In this document: piece by piece, positions 29,460 through 42,415 of the stretch
Position numbering within the stretch: position 1 is the first letter of the stretch
Layout: the number at the start of each line of letters is the position of its first letter
Assembly: GCA_031763025.1 (NCBI GenBank)
Contig: JASSKH010000001.1
Span: 15,849,142 to 15,913,141, forward strand
Direction: 5' to 3'
Length of the DNA: 64,000 nucleotides
Source: Macrocystis pyrifera
Lineage: Eukaryota; Sar; Phaeophyceae; Laminariales; Laminariaceae
The notes under the pieces: generated by a model
What the model was told of the DNA's origin: nothing
Seen by the model: only the letters and a program-made list of their open reading frames with translations
The model's database searches: none
Translations under genes and position numbers: made by a program

Positions 29460-30650
29460 GCCCCATATTTCCTGCGTTCAATCTTCCACTTTGTTATGCT
29501 TTCATCAACCTGGAATTATGTATTGGGTTATGGCCCTTTGTTCTCTATACCCATCCTCACTACGTACTATGCATACTACTGTAGAACCTCCCACACGTTG
29601 CACGTATTCAATGCCTACATTCCTCCTCCAACTACAGGCTGCAGCCTCAGCGTAAATTCCATCATAACATCCTGTTATCGTATTCCTTCCTTCAACTCTC
29701 ACACCTTCTCCACATTCCCATCTTACGGTACTCAATAATATTTCCTTTTTCCGTATCCTCCTGCCCAATATTCCTTGGTCTGGCTAAAATTTGTACCTCC
29801 AGCCTGCCGTTGCAGTTGGGTCAATGCGCAGGACGCTTACTTTCTCCTCGTCTTCCCAGTTCGTTCTTGTTACATACTTGGTAACAAATGCATCAACCTT
29901 CCACCCCCCTTCTCGTTGCATCGCCCAAGCCTGGAAACACGACGCTGCCAATCGACTGTAGGTTCCCCCGTAATCCTGCCGGAAAGTAACGCATAATCTC
30001 CCGGCACAAAGCTTGATCTCCCAACCTACCGTAGTCCCTGAACGCCTCTGTCTGCCTGTTCACGATTCAATCCCAAACTTGTCAACGGGGTTTAGTCGCA
30101 TTTGTATGTTGCCACCAATGGTTGTGTCGGCCCAAGTTGGTGATTAATCGACATCAACAATATCACCTTCTCAAAACCTCCAAATCCATCCTATTCAGTG
30201 GTGTTCCTGTGGCTTGTATCCATCGGACAGTTATTTCCACTCCCAATCGATTTTTGCGTAACAGCGGCTCTTTTCCGTGAAATTTACTGCCCCAAGCCCT
30301 TTTCTGGTCTCCTTTTAGACCTTTGAAATGAGTTCAACCTCAACCATGCTCGCTCTGTCCGATATACATATCCCCTAACCAAACTCGCCTCCTATATTAT
30401 ATCCCATGGCATGGGATGATTAAGACTCAACATCGCTTGACGAACCCCGGATTTCCTTTGTACGTTCAATCTTCCACATGAGAACACAATACCGTAGAAG
30501 AATGCGGACACAGCAGCACCCGGTTGACAGCGGCACACACCTTCCTTCAGAACATAAGAACATAGCGTAAGAACACAATAACATACCGGTCATATAGAAG
30601 GACAGCTCACAACAAAGAGATCAGTACGTAGAACACAAAGAACAAGGCGA
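29460..30650. repeat. Three-copy repeat family, member A (most diverged)
   Basis: Parallels with 32,190-34,060 include GGCCCTTTG, TTCCTTCAACTCTC, TTCTCGTTG...GACGCTGCCAATC, TCGGCCCAAGT and the AAGAACACAATAACATACCG block. On the - strand it encodes a degraded version of the reading frame best seen in member C. Confidence 0.7.
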
Positions 30651-31188
30651 TGAAGCCGCACACAGCAGCGTAAGAATACCTGAAGGGTTTTAGCCAAAAT
30701 CAGTTACACACTACATATAAAAACAAGTACAAATCACACGCATATATATAACTAACCGTAACCAGAGGGTGAGTGAGACCTATACTTCAGTACAGTTAGT
30801 ACGACAGGAAACCTACTACTGGTATGTCGTGATAATCAGGGAATCTGATCCATGCTGGATTTCTTATTCGAGAATGGGTGCGTTTTACACTAAATTCAGT
30901 ATAGCGACTCCCGAATTTCTTATTTTTCTGTAAATATCAGCCAGCCTTTCGTATTGCTCGTTTTCTTATTATCAATAGTGTATTTATGGGTGTGCTATAC
31001 TGATGTGCACAACTCACATAGAAGGGAACATACGATATACGCTACATTAGCTGCACCTCGCGCGTTGATCTGCCCGTTCAGGCGAACTTCCTTAGATGTT
31101 AGATGTGCCCGAACCGCAATATAGAGCCTTTCCAAGCACAACGACCAGCTGTGACACACCAACCAAGCACCGGTAGGCCTCTGGTCAG

Positions 31189-31212
31189 GGTTAGGGTTAG
31201 GGTTAGAGTCGG
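31189..31212. repeat. Short TTAGGG-type interstitial repeat
   Basis: CAGGGTTAGGGTTAGGGTTAG gives three and a half TTAGGG units. It is too short to indicate a telomere. Confidence 0.6.
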
Positions 31213-32285
31213 AGTTCCGGGTCGCGGTGGTGGCTAGGCCCATGCCCTTAACTTAACGCACGCTGCAGGCGCATATAGGCACAAGTTTTTTTTTCAGTAT
31301 AGGCACTGCGCGTATGAAAGGCCAAAACGTGCCTGAAACGTGCCTGAAATAGTGCCTCAAACGTGTCTGAAACCTGATGAGCTCGCCGAGGCACATCCCA
31401 AACCAATTTCAAGTAGTTTAGGGTTTCAGTCATGAACGCCTATCTCGCCCAACACATGCCTTCCAAAGAAAACGCAGAAAAATGTTCTGCTTTCCCCGAA
31501 TTTTGGGAGTTCCCACCCAACGGCGGTATTTGTTGGTGTCCTTTTTTTTGTCGTTTTGAGTGCCTCGCGATAGATACCTGGTAGGCAAGATAGGCACGAA
31601 AAGGGCGTTCAGACATGCTGTTTCAGAAAAGGTCATTCAGGCATGTGCCTTGAAGGCATGGGCCTATGAATAGTGGTGGCCGCCGTTAGCCGAAGCCGAA
31701 AATAATACCGTCGTCGGCAGAAAAACCCTTACTGATTGGTCACAATAACGCACCTCACGAGAACGGCATCATTTTGTTCGGGCGCGTCTGAGGAAGTTAG
31801 CCTCTACGGGCAGGTTTTCGCCAGCTGGTCAAGTCGTCTTCTGTCTCGTTTCCAGGATTCTCTTTTGTTGCTTGGTTCATATGTTGTTTGATTGTGTTTT
31901 CTTGCCCGGTACGTTGGCAGTAAATTTGCTCGTACCTCGATTCAGTTGCGAGTATTTAGGTTTTCTCTCTGTCTCACCATCTGTGACCACATCATTTGTA
32001 TCTCGGTAGGATAATCAGTTGGGGAAGACACTGGGTATACTGATGGCGTTGGGTAGAAAGAACAACGCACCCAACCAGAGCAGACCAACACAAAAAATAC
32101 ACGAGCACAATACGATATTAAAGCGATAGGACAAGAACAGCACACACGAGCTCACGAACGTGCAATAGCATGACAACACAAAACACTGTTAGTTACCATG
32201 TTGTGCTTTCATGAATCTGGAATTACTGATCGGATATTGGCCCTTTGCTTTGCACCCAACCCCACTGCTATACAAGGTAGTACTA

Positions 32286-32390
32286 TTACGGGGGTCCATA
32301 GTTGATAGGACCTATGGTGTCCACACAAACCTATATATTTACCTATTCTTGCTAACAATATTTGGTCCTATTTACTTTGGCCCCCCGTAA
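32286..32390. mobile_element. MITE, TTACGGGGG family, absent from copy 2
   Basis: A 105-base element flanked by TA (32,284-32,285 and 32,391-32,392). Copy 2 at 54,702-54,712 reads GGTAGTACTAGTGG, with a single TA and no element. This is the second independent empty site in the window and confirms TA duplication. Confidence 0.92.
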
Positions 32391-32517
32391 TAGTGTACAA
32401 ATGCACAGCCTGTATATAGCTCAACAGCCTGTTATTGTGTCACTTCCTTCAACTCTCCGACCTTCTCCATTTTTCCATCTTGCTTTACCTTTCTTCCTTA
32501 CTCCTCCCCCTCCCCAC

Positions 32518-32570
32518 ATACGACTACGGCCGTGCATGACATCGAGTACACCCCCCCCCCCCCCCCCCTC
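32518..32570 (+). mobile_element. SINE-like 3' tip with poly(C) tail
   Basis: ACATACGACTACGGCCGTGC then ATGACATCGAGTACACCCCC and a C run. The copy-2 counterpart at 54,894-54,941 carries a shorter run. Confidence 0.75.
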
Positions 32571-33844
32571 CCCACACTGTTCCTTTGGCCTGGCTGAATT
32601 TGAGCACCTCCAACTTTTTTTCGTATTCTGGAGCAAAGCTCGGGACACGCTCTCCTCGTCTTCTCTGTTCGCTCTTACATACACCACAAATAACAAATGT
32701 ATCACTGTTCCCTCTCCCTTCTCGTTGGGTCGCCTGAGCGTGTATACCCGACGCTGCCAATCTGGTAGTGGCTGCCCCTCCCATCCCGCCAGAAACTATA
32801 TTCTGGTAGCGCATACTCTCCCGGTATGTACCAAGCCTTGTCTCCTATCCCAACCAATTCCCTCAGTGCTTGTCGCCTGTTCACGAATGACCGCAAACTT
32901 CCCAACGTTTTCTAGTCGCATGCAGTATATACGTTGACAATGGTAAGGGTTCTCTCGGCCCAAGTGTCTGACGACTCGACACCAACTCTACAACAGTACG
33001 AGCATCCTCTCAAAAACCCAAACCCATCCGATCAAGTGGTGATCCTCTTGGTTGCATCCCATCGGATCTCCCAATGGATTTTTGGCCGTACATGTGACCC
33101 AACTTTTGCGTGAAGTTACCGACTGCTCTGAACGGTTTCTGGTCTCCTCTCGACTTCTCAAACGAGCGAGTACAACCTCGATCGTTTTCGCTGTATCCAG
33201 TACGTCTCCCCTGACCAAACATGCCCGCTATTATGTATGATACATGTTTAGATCCGATACCAATCCACGAATGCCAAATTTCCGTCGTTCAATCTTGCGC
33301 ATGAGGGCACATTAGAGAGCATACCTGTTTTTGATAGTATGCCAGGGTATAGGCTGGTTACCGGATAACAAAAGGGGCAGTATGGGGCTGGCCCGACGTC
33401 TGTAATAGTTGCTGTAGACGCGTGCAGTTACTCACAGAGTTTGATGTCTTATCATCATTATTCCCACGTTCCTGACTCTCAGAAGGTTGTATAAATTATT
33501 TATTTGGCGCGTTTCATCAGAAACACGTCTCCTCGACAATAGCGGGGGAAACGGGGATACCATGAATACCATGACATAAGCCCACCTTGTAGGGCTGTAT
33601 GTGCAGTTGCATAGAAATCAGGAGGGCATAAGATCCATCCAGAAAATTCTGAGAAACGGATCGAAGATACGGCGCTTCACAACCCACTCCCACGCCTCTA
33701 TTACTTGCAAGGCGAAAGCTGGTTGAAGCAAAAAAACATGTGCATCCTGTAAGAAGCAGATTTGTCCCGAAAGGAACTCGAGAAATTGACAGAGTAACGC
33801 GGTACAGCAGCGAGCTGATAGCAGCACGCAAAAGCATGTAGTGA

Positions 33845-34050
33845 GAACACAATAACATACCGTGAGAACACAAGAACAGACCGTAGAAAGACAATAATGC
33901 ATACCGGTATACCGTAAGAACACAAGAACACAAACCAGTATATGGTAAGAGCACAAGAACATACGGTAAAAACGCAACAATATCAGTAAGAACACACAAA
34001 CATACGGTAAGAACTCAAAAACATACCCGGAGAACACCAGAACATGCCTG
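33845..34050. repeat. AAGAACACAAGAACATACCGT minisatellite (copy 1)
   Basis: About ten imperfect units of 18-22 bases containing GTAAGAACACAAGAACATAC lie in this stretch. The counterpart is at 55,850-56,090, and a short version lies near 30,545-30,590. The - strand frame through it is hydrophobic (Leu/Val/Cys/Tyr) only because of the repeat. Confidence 0.75.
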
Positions 34051-35000
34051 GTACCTGGTATGATACAACAGAAGATCATCAGCATCAGTAGGTAGAACAC
34101 AAAACATGAAGGCTAGCCAGAAGCACACAAGAAAATAAGAAAAACAAGAACATAGGGTCCGTGCAGCCAAAACCCTCCAAGATTTCCCAGCACTGAGGTG
34201 CACGTTTCTCAGGTTCTGGGGTGTTTGTTCGAGAATCCGAAAAGACCGCAAAAACGCTCATCTCCACGCGAAGATACTTGATACGTTTGAGATTTTTTAT
34301 TGTTTCTTCCCCTGCAATGTCTTTCTCTCTGCATCACCGACACACGCGGAAAACGTGTGTCGTTCTTCGTGATATGTGGACTTTTTCAGAAGGCGTGATT
34401 TTGTAGGGTTTTGGACAGCTCTATGTAGCGGATGGCTTTTAATAGGTCAGCTGGAGGAGCAGTCCTTTGTTTTCTTGTATATGCCAGGTATAAGACACTC
34501 GGGGGAGATACGATATACGCAGAAAGCCGTATATGGGCCATGATTCGATTCGCTCGACATTATCTAATACGGGTCTAGCGTATCCAGCCGTTTCGAAGTA
34601 CAGCCTGGGAACTGACTGGCTGCTCTTCTTGTCAACTCACAGAGATGACAGCAGTTGTCTCGCTCTCTAGGACAACATATACGTCGTGATGTATTCGTGA
34701 TTTACACCAAAATGGCAAAAAAATATTATTTGATATAATATTAATATTGATAGCTGTGTATCAGAACTTGGGATGCATGACGCGTACGTACTTGATTTCA
34801 GTATTGGCGAAAACAAGTGAAAATGGCAGTTGATTTCCCCGGCCCCTGATGATTACGATTGCAGTTGGAGGTTTAACTGCTGTGGTACCTTTTATTCGTT
34901 GTGCTTGGTGGTTGTACGAAAAAAACACGAATGACATGTTGTACGATTCACACCAAAATGGCAGCTAATCAGCTATATATCAGAATTTTGCGATGCACTA

Positions 35001-35111
35001 TTACGGGGGACCATACAGTAGTTAATAACAAGACCAAATATTGTTAGTAAGAATATGGAAATATTTAGGTTTTTGTGTACTGTAGGTCCTATTTGCTATG
35101 GTCCTCCGTAC
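35001..35111. mobile_element. MITE, TTACGGGGG family (copy 1, shared with copy 2)
   Basis: A 111-base element flanked by TA, starting TTACGGGGGACCATACAGTA. Its counterpart occupies the same position at 57,046-57,155, so this insertion predates the split of the two copies. Confidence 0.85.
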
Positions 35112-36429
35112 TACGGTTTTTGCATTCTTGACATTATTATTACTCGTTTTCTCTGCATGCTTTCTTTACGTTCTTTACTATCTCCACACCAACTGCAAGA
35201 TATAGACTCCCGCATTAACTTCAAGATAAAATCCCGCACTAGCTTCAAGATAAAAATGCGGCAACCGAAAAAAGTCGAAATGCAGATGGTCAAAACTGGA
35301 CTCAGAATCGAAATCCCGTCAAAACTGAGCGGCATACCCGATCCTACACTAATTTCAATACAACAAATTTCTTCGTATATACAGCAGCACGCACACCCGT
35401 ACAGCAGCAGTTGTCTGTGCACGTACCAGGTACAGAGTACGTGCGTGCAATCGCAGCACCATATTATAATACCAGCGAGGTACAACAGGTACGTTGTTCA
35501 TAGATGCAGCAGTGGTACATAGGCAGGTACACATACAAATAGTAGTACAGGAGTGTGGTGGGTACGTACAATGATACAAGGCTGCGCTCCGAGGGCGGCC
35601 CATTTTGCATGATATATGTACAGCAGTAGTATTAATGGTAGTATACATACAGTACCGGCCTGCTCATAAGAGAGTTCTACCCGGTAGCTAACTAACTCAC
35701 AAGAAAGTCAGCCTGGAAAATTGAAAAAAAAAAAAAAGAAGCGCTCAGCCAGGTCCGTGCCTAAGTTTTAAAGAAAGTTGACCCCTTTTCCTGTGACTGG
35801 CCTGGGCCCCTAGGCACGATTCATTGGGCACTTCTAGGGAAAACATCTTCTCGGCGACCAAAAGAAGAAAAGCACAACATAACAAAGTGTGCTTTCGAGC
35901 GCTCACAAAATAATAAAGTCAGCCTGAGCCCGATATATGGTTTCTTGTGAGAGGGCCGGTACTGCATTGCATGTATCGTAAAAATAGCCGGGCATCGTTT
36001 CTCGTGCACTCTGCAGCTGTTGGTATTTGCAAGTCGCCAGTCGCACCAAATCACGGACCTCTGTCCGCTCCACATTTTCCTGTTCTTCCTCCAGCGAGCG
36101 TGGCGGGCGGCGTACAGCCGCCGGCAGAGCACAGTCTCGTCAACCATACTGTAGTACGAAAACACCGTACACCACGTACATCAATACGAGAACATGGTAC
36201 ACCGACACCCTACGTACGAGCCCGTAGATTTATAGAGCAACACCCCACCCTACCTCACCCTACTCTCCGCTCCAGGTATGTGCGCCTCCCCGACGTCCTG
36301 AGGGCCTAGGACTGCAGTGGCGGCGGTGACGGTGTTGACGGCGGAGGCGATGTCTCCCGCGATGGCTGTGGCAGTGGACTATGTGTAGAGATAGATAACT
36401 CCGCCGGATGCTTTTGTGTTTTTTTCTTT

Positions 36430-39400
36430 TTGTCATTTGACATGTGGTTGGAGGGGTAGTGGGGGGGGGAGGAGGGGGATGGGGTAGGGGTGGGGGGTGG
36501 GGCGGGGTGGGCACAATTGTATACGTGATGGAGGCGATGGGTCGCACGCGGTAGCGGCGGTGTGATCGACCTTTTTTTCCTCGCCATCTGACACTTTTAT
36601 AGCCGAGCGAAACCTGCTACATGGTGAGTTCTCCGGTATTCGTGTTGCTCTCCTTGCTCCCGCCCCCCCACCCCCTCTCGGCGGGGAGGGGAGGGAGGTA
36701 GGGGTGGGGTAGGCACACGTGTAGATGTGATAGAGGCGATGGATCGCGCGCAGCGGCGGCGATGTTGTCGACCTTCTTCTTGTCTGGCCAGCTGACTCTA
36801 GTGTAAAAAGCCTGTGTCAGAAAAGATGTCTCCGGTGTTCGTGCTGCTCTCCTTGCTCCCGCCGCCCCACCCCCTCTCGGCGGGGAGGGGAGGGAGGTAG
36901 GGGTGGGGTAGGCACACGTGTAGATGTGACAGAGGCGATGGATCGCGCGCAGTGGCGGCGATGTTGTCGACCTTCTTCTTGTCTGGCCGGCTGACTATTG
37001 ATAGTGTAAGGAACCTGTTTCACAGTGATGTCTCCGGTGTTCGTGCTGCTCTCCTTGCTCCCGCCCCCCCACCCCCTCTCGGCGGGGAGGGGAGGGAGGT
37101 AGGGGTGGGGTAGGCACACGTGTAGATTTGATAGAGGCGATGGATCGCGCGCAGTGGCGGCGATGTTGTCGACCTTCTTCTTGTCTGGCCAGCTGACTCT
37201 AGTGTAAAAAGCCTGTTTCAGAAAAGATGTCTCCGGTGTTCGTGCTGCTCTCCTTGCTCCCGCCCCCCCACCCCCTCTCGGCGGGGAGGGGAGGGAGGTA
37301 GGGGTGGGGTAGGCACACGTGTAGATGTGACAGAGGCGATGGATCGCGCGCAGTGGCGGCGATGTTGTCGACCTTCTTCTTGTCTGGCCGGCTGACTATT
37401 GATAGTGTAAGGAACCTGTTTCACAGTGATGTCTCCGGTGTTCGTGTTGCTCTCCTTGCTCCCGCCCCCCCCCCCTCTCGGCGGGGAGGGGAGGGAGGTA
37501 GGGGTGGGGTAGGCACACGTGTAGATGTGACAGAGGCGATGGATCGCGCGCAGTGGCGGCGATGTTGTCGACCTTCTTCTTGTCTGGCCGGCTGACTCTA
37601 TTAATAGTGTAAGAAACCTGTTTCACAGTGATGTCTCCGGTGTTCGTGTTGCTCTCCTTGCTCCCGCCCCCCCACCCCCTCTCGGCGGGGAGGGGAGGGA
37701 GGTAGGGGTGGGGTAGGCACACGTTTAGATTTGATAGAGGCGATGGATCTCGCGCAGTGGCGGCGATGTTGTCGACCTTCTTCTTGTCTGGCCGGCTGAC
37801 TCTATTAATAGTGTAAGGAACCTGTTTCACAGTGGTGTCTCCGGTGTTCGTGTTGCTCTCCTTGCTCCCGCCCCCCCACCCCCTCTCGGCGGGGAGGGGA
37901 GGGAGGTAGGGGTGGGGTAGGCACACGTGTAGATGTGATAGAGGCGATGGATCTCGCGCAGTGGCGGCGATGTTGTCGACCTTCTTCTTGTCTGGCCGGC
38001 TGACTCTATTGATAGTGTAAGAAACCTGTTTCACAGTGATGTCTCCTGTGTTCGTGTTGCTCTCCTTGCTCCCGCCGCCCCACCCCCTCTCGGCGGGGAG
38101 GGGAGGGAGGTAGGGGTGGGGTAGGCACACGTGTAGATGTGATAGAGGCGATGGATCGCGCGCAGTGGCGGCGATGTTGTCGACCTTCTTCTTGTCTGGC
38201 CGGCTGACTCTATTGATAGTGTAAGAAACCTGTTTCACAGTGATGTCTCCTGTGTTCGTGTTGCTCTCCTTGCTCCCGCCGCCCCACCCCCTCTCGGCGG
38301 GGAGGGGAGGGAGGTAGGGGTGGGGTAGGCACACGTGTAGATGTGATAGAGGCGATGGATCGCGCGCAGTGGCGGCGATGTTGTCGACCTTCTTCTTGTC
38401 TGGCCGGCTGACTCTATTAATAATGTAAGAAACCTGTTTCACAGTGATGTCTCCGGTGTTCGTGCTGCTCTCCTTGCTCCCGCCCCCCCACCCCCTCTCG
38501 GCGGGGAGGGGAGGGAGGTAGGGGTGGGGTAGGCACACGTGTAGATGTGATAGAGGCGATGGATCTCGCGCAGTGGCGGCGATGTTGTCGACCTTCTTCT
38601 TGTCTGGCCGGCTGACTCTATTAATAGTGTAAGAAACCTGTTTCACAGTGGTGTCTCCGGTGTTCGTGTTGCTCTCCTTGCTCCCGCCCCCCCCCCCCTC
38701 TCGGCGGGGGGGAGGGGAGGGAGGTAGGGGTGGGGTAGGCACACGTGTAGATGTGACAGAGGCGATGGATCTCGCGCAGTGGCGGCGATGTTGTCGACCT
38801 TCTTCTTGTCTGGCCGGCTGACTCTATTGATAGTGTAAGGAACCTGTTTCACAGTGATGTCTCCTGTGTTCGTGTTGCTCTCCTTGCTCCCGCCCCCCCA
38901 CCCCCTCTCGGCGGGGAGGGGAGGGGGAGGTAGGGGTGGGGTAGGCACACGTGTAGATGTGATAGAGTCGATGGATCGCGCGCAGTGGCGGCGATGTTGT
39001 CGACCTTCTTCTTGTCTGGCCGGCTGACTCTATTAATAATGTAAGAAACCTTTTTCACAGTGGTGTCTCCGGTGTTCGTGCTGCTCTCCTTGCTCCCGCC
39101 CCCCCCCACCCCCTCTCGGCGGGGAGGGTAGGGAGGTAGGGGTGGGGTAGGCACACGTGTAGATGTGATAGAGGCGATGGATCTCGCGCAGTGGCGGCGA
39201 TGTTGTCGACCTTCTTCTTGTCTGGCCGGCTGACTCTATTGATAGTGTAAGGAACCTGTTTCACAGTGATGTCTCCGGTGTTCGTGCTGCTCTCCTTGCT
39301 CCCGCCCCCCCACCCCCTCTCGGCGGGGAAGGGAAGGAGGTAGGGGTGGGGTAGGCACACGTGTAGATGTGACAGAGGCGATGGATCGCGCGCAGTGGCG

Positions 39401-39440
39401 GCGATGTTGTTGACTTTCTTCTTGTCTGGCCAGCTAACTC
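36430..39440. repeat. Satellite-like tandem array, about 204-bp unit, about 14 units (copy 1)
   Basis: Each unit contains in order TCTCCGGTGTTCGTG, TCCTTGCTCCCGCC, CCCCTCTCGGCGGGGAGGGG, GGTAGGGGTGGGGTAGGCAC, GAGGCGATGGATCGCGCGCA, GTTGTCGACCTTCTTCTTGT and GGCTGACTCTATT. Unit starts lie near 36,630, 36,828, 37,029, 37,228, 37,432, 37,634, 37,838, 38,041, 38,246, 38,449, 38,655, 38,862, 39,067 and 39,271, with a more diverged unit before them. The - strand stays open for 448 codons (37,396-38,742) as a 68-residue repeat; I treat this as a by-product of a period divisible by three. Confidence 0.92.
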
Positions 39441-41790
39441 TTGTAAAGAAAAATGGGGGGGGGAAAAAAAAAAAACAAATGGGAAAAAAAGTAAAAAAAA
39501 GAGATGGCGAGCAAACAAACAAAAAAAATCAGTGGGGGGAAAAAAAAGAGAAAGAGAAATAGGGGCAACAGGTACGCGATTCTGGGGGGAAAGGGACGCG
39601 CTCGACGGGTCGGGTAGTCGCGATGCCTCCCCTCCCTCCGTGCGTATTGTGAGAGTGATTTGGTCGATCGACTAAGGTGGTTTGCTGTTGCTGATATTGT
39701 TGTTGGTGCAGTTACATCCCAGTCCGCCTCACCCCGGTTGTCGCTGTTTCGGGAGCGGCGCTTGGAGATAGGTGGCTGGCTGACTGGCTGGCTTCCTTCG
39801 CCAGATGTTTAGGCGAGGGCAGTGACGATGGCGATGTCGGTAGGCACACCAGGCAGGCAAGGCACCTTTTAGAGACAAACGCGATGGCCACGGCAATGCA
39901 CCAGCTCGCGTCCTCTGCGCTTTCGGAGGTATCATGGGGGTCGATTGACTGATGCATGGATGGTTGGATCGATGGATTGCATGTTGGATAGGCGGATGGA
40001 TGAATGAATGGGGGGATGGATTGAATTCGATTGATTGATAGGTGGATGGATGGATGCATGGAAGACGCATGGATTGATTGATTGATCCGTTACGGTTTTG
40101 TGTCGGGGGAGACATCGCTCGCCCGTCCTGCTTTTGTTGCGGTACTGTTTTTCATTTTTGGGAGGAAGGATAAGACTCGCCCGTGGTGTTTACTCTTCTG
40201 GGGAGGAAGGCTAAGGTGCCCCCTCGTGTACGTATGTACTTCACCTTTTACCTGCCTGACCCCCGCCAGATGTTTAGGCGAGGGTAGTGGTGATGACGAT
40301 ATCGGTAGGCACACCAGGCAGGAAAGACGAGTCCGAACGCTTTTGGCGACAATTCACCGTTTTTTTTCTGTGCTCAGTGAGAGATGGTGATGCTTGTGTC
40401 TTGCTTTTTGAATAGGAAATGGCGTTCGCCCTCGTTGTTCTTTATTGTTAGTGGGAGAGTGGGCGACACAGAACGGCAAATACTATATGCTTCCACGGTT
40501 ACTGCTGTACATCTTTCGGAGGCGTATTTGTAGTCTATAACTTGGACTTCTTGTCATCCCTCTTTGTCTTCGCTTAGTACCGCTTTTATGGAGACTTTGA
40601 TTACTGGTAGGCGCTATCACTAGTTGTATAGTAGCGGGATGGATCTGGCTTTAACTTTGTTTGTTTTTGCGGAGAAAAAAGATTCGCCCACGTCGTTTTC
40701 ATTTTATTTCTTTCTTGCTTTTTTTCAGATAGGTTACATATGATTCTCGCCTGTATAGTACGATGTATGCAGCGCTTCTGATTTGGAAACGACGCTGATT
40801 TTGGGAGGAAATACATTTGAAGGAGGGAATTGCCCGCCCGCAGTGCTGTCTTTTTTTGAACCGATAGGAGGGAAGGGAGAGGCGACGGAATTCTTGTACG
40901 TACACACTTTTTGAAGAGATAACCTCGATGGTCTCTGGGCATCGCGCAGACCTCTTCTTAATCGTGGCTATGATACCCAGGTAATATATATGATACCAGG
41001 TAGGTAGGTAGGTAGCTTTTTTGTTTTTTGTTTGGAGAGAGAGCTAAAGCCTCCTCGCCCGTGCAATTTTGGTTTGGTTTGGGATACGAGAGGAGAGGGT
41101 GGGAGAGGAGAGGAGAGGAGAGGAGGAGAGAGAGAGAGATGCTATGCTCTGGCACGTGGTGTTTGCTTGGTTGGGGATGGAAGGTAGATGGAGAGAGATG
41201 TCCCCCACACCACGTGCACTCCTTGCCAAGCGCAGGCCGAGAAGTGAAGGGAAAAGCCCGAACATTTCGCTGGTTATCCCGCCGACTGACCGCGTGCTGT
41301 CTGCACTGTGGGGGGAGAACTGATGCATGGATGGGTGCAAGGAGGGACGCTTTTTTGTTGGATTGGGAAGGGACTTACTCGCCCTTCATCGTTGTGGGGG
41401 TCATTGGATCGGAGAGGAAAAACAACTCTCGTTGGTTTTTTTTTGGGGGGGGGGGGATGTTTTGGACTGGAGGGGGACTGACTCGTCCGTCACTTTGTTT
41501 TTGTTAAAGGTTTAGCTCGCCAAGGCCAGTGGGGGTGCGTGTTGTTTTAGAGATGGATATAAGGGGACGGCCTCGGTGGATATGGCTCGCCCGCCATGGT
41601 TTGTATTTGGGGGGGATTCATATATTAGGTGGAAGTAGAAGGTAGAAGGCAGTACAGCTATGGTACATACAGGTCAGGTACAGGTTGGTGGGTGCCTGTT
41701 GGAGCTGTTCTGTCCTGTGCGGCCGACGGGGATTTTTCGGCAGTTCGCCCATTGACCTTTTTCTTGGATTGGTCTTCCTCTTCCTCAGCG
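39441..41790. other. No gene recognised; spaced CTCGCCCG phrases and GATG repeats
   Basis: A purine-rich stretch (39,440-39,560), a duplicated phrase (CGCCAGATGTTTAGGCGAGG at 39,800 and 40,266, each followed by GTAGGCACACCAGGCAGG) and GATG/GATT repeats (39,950-40,085) are visible. CTCGCCC(G) recurs near 40,118, 40,173, 41,051, 41,380 and 41,586, with weaker forms nearby. Reading frames here do not resemble known proteins. Copy 2 matches throughout (60,500-62,840). Confidence 0.45.
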
Positions 41791-41794
41791 CGGT

Positions 41795-42415
41795 CTTGCA
41801 TTGATTAGTTGATTGGGTAATTGATTGACTGATCTGTTGGTTGGTCGATTGCTTGATTGGCTGGCTGCTTGATTAGTTGGTTGGTTGGTGAAGTGCTTGA
41901 TCGGCTAGTCGGTTGGTGAAATGATTGATTGATTTGATGGACCGGATGGTTGATTGACTGACTGGTTGATTCATCAGTTGGTTGGTTGGTTGGTTGGTTG
42001 GTTGGTTGGTTGGTTCATGATGATTATTTGATTGGCCGGGTGATTGATTGAGTGATTGCTTGATTGGTTTGATTAGTTGCTCGGTCGATTGATTGAGTGA
42101 TAGAATTATCGATTGTTTGATTGCTTGGCTGATAGATTGGTTCATCGATTTGGATGGCGGACTGATTGGTTGGTCGGTTAGATAAACTGCTTGGTTGGCT
42201 GCTTGGTTAGCCGATCGACTGATTGACTGATCGACCTGCTAGTTAATGGCCTGACTGATTGATCGATTGATGCGTTGATTCGTTGATTTACTGACTGATT
42301 GGTCGGTTGGTTTGTCGATCAACGACTTGATCGGCCGCTAGATCTCGATTGTTGCGTTGATTGATTGAACTATTGATTGGTTGATTTTTTTATTGGTTGA
42401 TTGAGTGGATGTTTT
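41795..42415. repeat. GATT/GGTT tetranucleotide-rich tract (copy 1)
   Basis: About 600 bases of TTGATTGATTGA and TTGGTTGGTTGG units with variants. It gives Asn-Gln-Ser repeats on the - strand. The counterpart is at 62,845-63,445. Confidence 0.9.

Larger units (their letters stand above)
28955..31437. other. 2.48-kb segment present only in copy 1
   Basis: Copy 1 reads GATAGC at 28,949-28,954 and GAACGCCTATCTCGCCC at about 31,433. Copy 2 joins them as AATAGCCTATCTCGCCC at 53,817-53,832, with only a GC shared at the junction. No terminal repeats or target duplication are visible, so a microhomology deletion in copy 2 is more likely than a transposon insertion in copy 1. The segment contains the most decayed member of the three-copy family below. 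Confidence 0.8.
32190..34060. repeat. Three-copy repeat family, member B
   Basis: The counterpart is member C at 54,620-56,100, and A is a diverged relative. B carries a MITE (32,286-32,390), a SINE-like tip with C run (32,518-32,570), and about 450 extra bases (about 33,320-33,790) lacking in C. The - strand frame is broken here by indels but keeps blocks such as TIEVVLARLRSREE, WAERTLTIVNV, ELVGIGDKAWY and DWQRRVYTLRRPNEKGEG. Confidence 0.75.

Noticed and set aside
31189..31212. Telomere or chromosome end
   Set aside because: Only three and a half TTAGGG units lie inside otherwise ordinary sequence.
33517..34100. Membrane-protein-like Leu/Val/Tyr/Cys-rich frames on the - strand (also 55,504-56,021)
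   Set aside because: They translate the AAGAACACAAGAACATAC minisatellite; the hydrophobic pattern follows its period.
37396..38742. 448-codon frame on the - strand as a real repeat protein
   Set aside because: It has no start context, no flanking domains and the same frame is broken in neighbouring units. The 204-bp period divisible by three and the GC-rich composition explain it.
36430..39440. CRISPR-like periodic array
   Set aside because: The whole 204-bp unit is conserved, so there are no variable spacers, and the context is eukaryotic.
41873..42145. Asn-Gln-Ser repeat protein on the - strand (also 62,834-63,172)
   Set aside because: It is a direct translation of the TTGATTGATTG tetranucleotide tract.
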